DNA from: CAZIOQ01 sp964540975
GTDB taxonomy: Bacteria > Patescibacteriota > Microgenomatia > UBA12405 > UBA6130
Direction: 5' to 3'
Assembly: GCA_964540975.1 (NCBI GenBank)
Contig: CAZIOQ010000004.1
Location: 1-8,042 of the forward strand
Length of the DNA stretch: 8,042 bases
The number at the start of each line of letters is the position of its first letter. The stretch's first letter is position 1. Both the position numbers and the translations under genes were made by a program. Of this stretch, positions 5,292 through 8,042 are shown one piece after another. The notes beneath the pieces were generated by a model. It did no database searches and was not told where the DNA came from. It was given only the letters and a program-made list of their open reading frames with translations.

Positions 5292-5352
5292 TTTTTTTAA
5301 CTTCCCCGGAAAACTTTAACTCTTAAGTAGTAAAACTGCAAAAATATCCTAT

Positions 5353-5595
5353 CTATTTATGAGTTACGACCTTTTTCGACCCTAGCCCTTCAGAAACCAA
5401 GTAATCCACTGGATCCTTAAGATCTAAGAATAGTTGGCTTGTGTCAATTATATCACAGAAGGCAGTCTGCCAGCTTTTGATTAAAGTAGTAATGGCGAAA
5501 AGATTTTGCAGCTTTTCATACCTCCGTCTTTCTTGGAGGGTATGTTTTAAGGACCACCAATCAAGAAGGGAAAAACCTAAACAAAAAACTCCACT
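5353..5595 (-). pseudogene. Unrecognised coding remnant, 80 codons without a start
   Basis: A frame open for 80 codons on the minus strand between an in-frame TGA (5596-5598) and TAG (5353-5355). It contains protein-like sequence: LGFSLLDWWSLKHTLQERRR, then YEKLQNLFAITTLIKSWQTA, and a C-terminus with LKDPVDYLVSEGLGSKK. No ATG, GTG or TTG sits near its N-terminal end. Further upstream in the same frame, an ATG at about 5640 is separated from it by TAA and TGA. I do not recognise the family. The mix of amphipathic and basic stretches would suit a transposase C-terminus, and the DPVDYL segment loosely echoes the SPLDYLL near the end of the rve transposase at the right edge. A hairpin with 9-bp arms and one bulge (5517-5544) lies inside it. 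Confidence 0.4.
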
Positions 5596-5652
5596 TCAGG
5601 AAAGTATCAGACGGTTTTAGCGGTAAAATTCATCATTTACCATATTAAAATA

Positions 5653-6048
5653 TTAAACCGGATTACAATATAAATCGCCATTTTTATATTTGGCAGATAA
5701 TTTACATGGACCTCCGCATTTTAAACAAAATTTACATGATTTATTTCCATAAAAATTCTTTTTAAGAATATCTCTCCATATCTCCTTAAAATTTTGAACA
5801 TATATATTCCCCAAAATCTCATTGTGATACACGCACCAATGAACATTACCCGCCGGCGTTTTTTCCTTAGAATAATATAGACCCCCAAAAGGCTGTTTAG
5901 ATTTGAAATACTTATCGATATTAATAGACTCTTTTCTTCCTTTCAACATTGTTAGTTTTAATTTTTGCAAGGAAGCGAGGGGGTCCATAGGGCTTTTTGC
6001 ATCTCTATAATAGGCATTTATCTCCCAGTGTTTAAGAACATAAATAAA
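5653..6048 (-). pseudogene. Radical SAM protein, C-terminal SPASM fragment
   Basis: The frame is open from just after an in-frame TAA (6049-6051) to TAA at 5653. It reads KHWEINAYYRDAKSP and then, from an ATG at 5988, 111 residues. The C-terminal part has the SPASM layout, which binds auxiliary iron-sulfur clusters: a first Cys (residue 52) followed by HNEILGNIYVQNFKEIW, then CKFCLKCGGPC (Cys 85, 88, 91, 95) and a last Cys at 108. The radical SAM core with its CxxxCxxC motif should lie upstream on the minus strand but is absent: the frame breaks only about 10 bp from the end of the glycyl-tRNA synthetase remnant. It is therefore a truncated relic; substrate unknown. It might be expressed as a short protein from 5988, but no ribosome binding site supports this. 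Confidence 0.65.
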
Positions 6049-6058
6049 TTAAGGTTTC

Positions 6059-7452
6059 TTAAGCCAATTTCTTCCTAAAATAGTCGTCTAGATTGTTAAT
6101 CTTAACTCTTTCCTGCTTCATTGAATCTCTATCTCTAACAGTCACCGTTTTCTCTCTCCCTATAGAATCAAAGTCAACAGTAACACAATAAGGGGTACCT
6201 ATTTCGTCTTGTCTTCGATATCTTTTACCAATATTGTCACCCCCATCATACTCACACACATATTTATATTTAAATTTTTCAAATAAATCTTTCGCCTGTT
6301 TGACTAATTCTTTCCTATTTCCAAGCAATGGAAAGAAAGCTATTTTTATCGGGGCCAATTTAGTAGGTAATTCAACACAATTCTAGTATCTTTTTTAAGT
6401 TTTTCCTCTGTGTAAGCATCACAAAGGGCGGCTAACATTATTCTACCAACACCAACCGATGATTCGATGATATGCGGCACATACCTCTCTTTTGTTTGAG
6501 GATCAACATACGAAAGATCTACACCGGAATATTTACTGTGTTGAGTCAAATCATAGCCACCTCTGGCATGTACTCCTTCCAGTTCACTAAACCCAAAGGG
6601 ATACCTATATTCGATATCATAGGCTTCTTTAGCATAAAAAGCTAAATTTTTATGTTTTTTCCAACGAAGATTTTTTTCTTGCAAACCTAAATCCAAATAG
6701 TACTGCCATCTACTTTGTCTTAGTTTTTCATATTCTTCCATCTCTTTATCAGGATGAGTAAAATATTGCATTCCCATTTGTTCGAACTCTCTCGTTCTGA
6801 AAATAAATTGTCTAGCGGTAATTTCGTTTCTAAAAGCTTTACCAATTTGGGCAATTCCGAATGGAATTTTGAGCCTCATTGAATTTAATATGTTTTTATA
6901 ATTAACATATATTCCTTGACAAGTTTCCCCCCTTAAATAACTAGGGGTTTTTCTCCAATCATCGGTAAAATTGCCTAAATTTGCCTGGACTAACAAATTA
7001 AACTTTTTAATCTCGGTAAAATTGCTTTGTTTACAATTAGGACATTTAATTTTCCTTTTGTGTTTAGAGAATATTCTATTTATTTCCTCTTAACTCATCT
7101 TTTCATCCACAAAAACACCAATTTCCCTTAAGAGCTCGTCTGCCCTTAATCTAATATGACATTCCTTACATTCCACTAAAGGATCTGAAAATCCAGCCAC
7201 GTGTCCTGAAACCTCCCAAATTTTGGGGTGCATGAAAATACTTGAGTCAAGACCTACTATATCCTGACGATATTGAACCATAACTTTCCACCATTCCCTT
7301 TTTATTGCCAAAGCAAGCTCTATTCCATAGGGTCCATAATCATAAATTGCAGAATAGCCACCATATATCTCTGAGGAGGGATAAATAAAACCTCTTCTCT
7401 TACATAAAGAAATAATTTTCTCCACAAGATCTGGATTTTTATTTTTTAGCAT
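6059..7452 (-). pseudogene. glyQS: Glycyl-tRNA synthetase (single-chain class II), broken by a stop and a frameshift
   Basis: GlyRS charges tRNA-Gly. From ATG 7452 the protein follows the alpha2-type family throughout: RRGFIYPSSEIYGGYSAIYD, WKVMVQYRQDIVGLDSSIF, the zinc-knuckle pairs CKEC and CPNC, FGIAQIGKAFRNEITARQF (motif 2, FRNE), the EGVHARGGYDLTQHSKYSG block, ESSVGVGRIMLAAL (motif 3), and the anticodon-binding domain LAPIKIAFFPL...YRRQDEIGTPYCVTVDF. Total length is about 464 residues, normal for the family. Two lesions break it. An in-frame TAA at 7090-7092 splits the two zinc Cys pairs, with the same frame resuming at once. A missing base near 6369-6373 comes in what should read VLKLPTKLAPIK. 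The usual LRPETAQG reads LRGETCQG. Because charging tRNA-Gly is essential, an intact copy should exist elsewhere in the genome unless these lesions are sequencing errors. Confidence 0.9.
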
Positions 7453-7494
7453 TTATAAAAAATACATAAAAAAATTAAAAATATGATGTATAGT

Positions 7495-7500
7495 ATTATA
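7495..7500 (-). promoter_or_regulatory. Probable -10 box for the GlyRS gene
   Basis: A perfect TATAAT on the minus strand, 42 bp upstream of the ATG at 7452 in a very AT-rich leader. The -35 position (TTATTA at 17-bp spacing) is poor. No Shine-Dalgarno sequence is seen before the start. The IS remnant ends at 7528, so the promoter lies in the 75-bp gap between element and gene. Confidence 0.4.
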
Positions 7501-7535
7501 TACCAAAAATAAGGATTTAATAATAGATGTCCAGG

Positions 7536-8039
7536 TTACAGACTTTTTTTAGACATTCCTCCTTTCTCAAGTAAGTAGTCTAAGGGTGATTTAAAAATTA
7601 AAGACTCATGAACTCTTTTGGTATTGTAGAATAGCAGATATTCTCCTAGTTTGTCATTAAAGAGTTTAGGATGATAGATTAAGTCTAAGTTTGGTTCTAA
7701 GAATTCCTCCTGAATGGTTCTTTGGTATCTTTCAATTACTCCGTTGATTCTTGGACATCTGGGATAGATAAAGTAATGAGGAATTTGTCTTTTTAAAAGA
7801 TATTAATAAAAGATCCCTAAGAACTCTAAACCATTATCAGTTTGGATGGATTTAATTTGTCCTGGGTAGACTAATTCCAATATCTTTAATCTTTCTTGGG
7901 CAACCTCACTGAAAGAGAATCTTTTTAGGCTGGGAAGCATCTTTTTCACCTCCTTTAAGCCTTTGATTCTACCAAAGATAGGATATGCTCTGGCGTAGTG
8001 ATCCAAATTACTTAATGTCTCAAATGTTTCGTAACCTAT
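7536..8039 (-). pseudogene. DDE (rve) transposase, C-terminal part with an in-frame stop
   Basis: An integrase-core transposase of the IS3/IS481 type that would cut and join element ends with a DDE triad. From the right end the frame reads IGYETFETLSNLDHYARAYP, with LDHYARAYP matching the usual DxYSR strand; then GQIKSIQTDNGLEFLGIFY with the second catalytic Asp (TDNG). A TAA at 7803-7805 interrupts it, and the same frame continues YLLKRQIPHYFIYPRCPRIN, then GVIERYQRTIQEEFLEP (third catalytic residue, Glu of VIER), YNTKRVHESLIFKSPLDYLL, ending at TAA inside the left terminal repeat. The first catalytic Asp and the whole helix-turn-helix half are missing. It is inactive in any reading. Confidence 0.85.
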
Positions 8040-8042
8040 TCA
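8017..8042. repeat. 26-bp exact repeat, copy 2 (window end)
   Basis: Identical to 4228-4253 and in the same orientation. The match continues to the last base of the window, so it may extend further. It forms the outer end of the IS derivative. Confidence 0.9.

Larger units (their letters stand above)
7528..8042 (-). mobile_element. Deletion derivative of an rve-type insertion sequence
   Basis: The left end TGTCCAGGTTACAGAC starts at 7528. The right end, read on the minus strand from 8042, is TGAATAGGTTACGAAACATT. The outer 12 bases match at 9 positions, and an AGAC follows in both. Between them lies only the C-terminal two thirds of the catalytic domain of a transposase, so about half the expected length of roughly 1 kb is gone. 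The right terminal repeat abuts the middle of the transposase. The right boundary coincides with the window end and may be longer. Confidence 0.65.

Noticed and set aside
7090..7092. TAA reassigned to an amino acid.
   Set aside because: HU and AI-2E genes end normally at TAA at the expected family length, and frameshifts occur in the same remnants, so decay is simpler.
4228..8042. The two 26-bp copies considered as part of a CRISPR-like or att-site system.
   Set aside because: Only two copies 3.8 kb apart, no spacers, no cas or integrase gene; both sit at element ends, which explains them.

Overview
The window is AT-rich and reads as a fragment of a Candidate Phyla Radiation (Patescibacteria, Parcubacteria/Microgenomates-like) genome. 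This is inferred from the gene order rny – HU – miaA – AI-2E-type permease, from MiaA and HU variants that depart from textbook motifs, from starts without Shine-Dalgarno sites, and from the style of the transposase remnants. No marker gene here proves the lineage.

Left half (1-4010) is intact core genome. It holds the 3' 83% or so of ribonuclease Y (cut by the window edge), an HU-family DNA-binding protein with its own near-consensus promoter and a predicted leaderless mRNA, tRNA dimethylallyltransferase MiaA, an AI-2E-family membrane protein, and, convergent on the minus strand, a full bacterial RNase P RNA gene with a clear sigma-70-type promoter. RNA metabolism is the common theme: mRNA decay (RNase Y), tRNA 5' processing (rnpB) and tRNA A37 modification (MiaA).

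Right half (4045-8042) is very different: a graveyard of broken genes and mobile-element pieces, almost all on the minus strand. In order: a 204-bp MITE-like element whose edge lies 5 bp from the rnpB -35 box; a REP-like palindrome; a terminator; a cytidine deaminase gene with a frameshift and a lost zinc cysteine; a 33-codon ORF resembling the start of a REP-associated tyrosine transposase; a second REP-like palindrome in inverted orientation; the first codons of an IS481-like transposase behind a strong promoter; a possible 31-aa single-span membrane protein; an unrecognised 80-codon remnant; the C-terminal SPASM part of a radical SAM protein; a class II glycyl-tRNA synthetase gene broken by an in-frame TAA and a one-base deletion; and a deletion derivative of an rve-type insertion sequence.

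The two ends of this right half are linked. The MITE-like element and the IS derivative share an exact 26-bp terminal sequence (4228-4253 and 8017-8042), and all four ends in the window belong to one TG...CA terminal-repeat family. The sequence stops exactly at the outer end of the second copy, which looks like an assembly break at a repeat. The best candidates for something undescribed are this small non-autonomous element family and the inverted REP-like pair around the dead cytidine deaminase.
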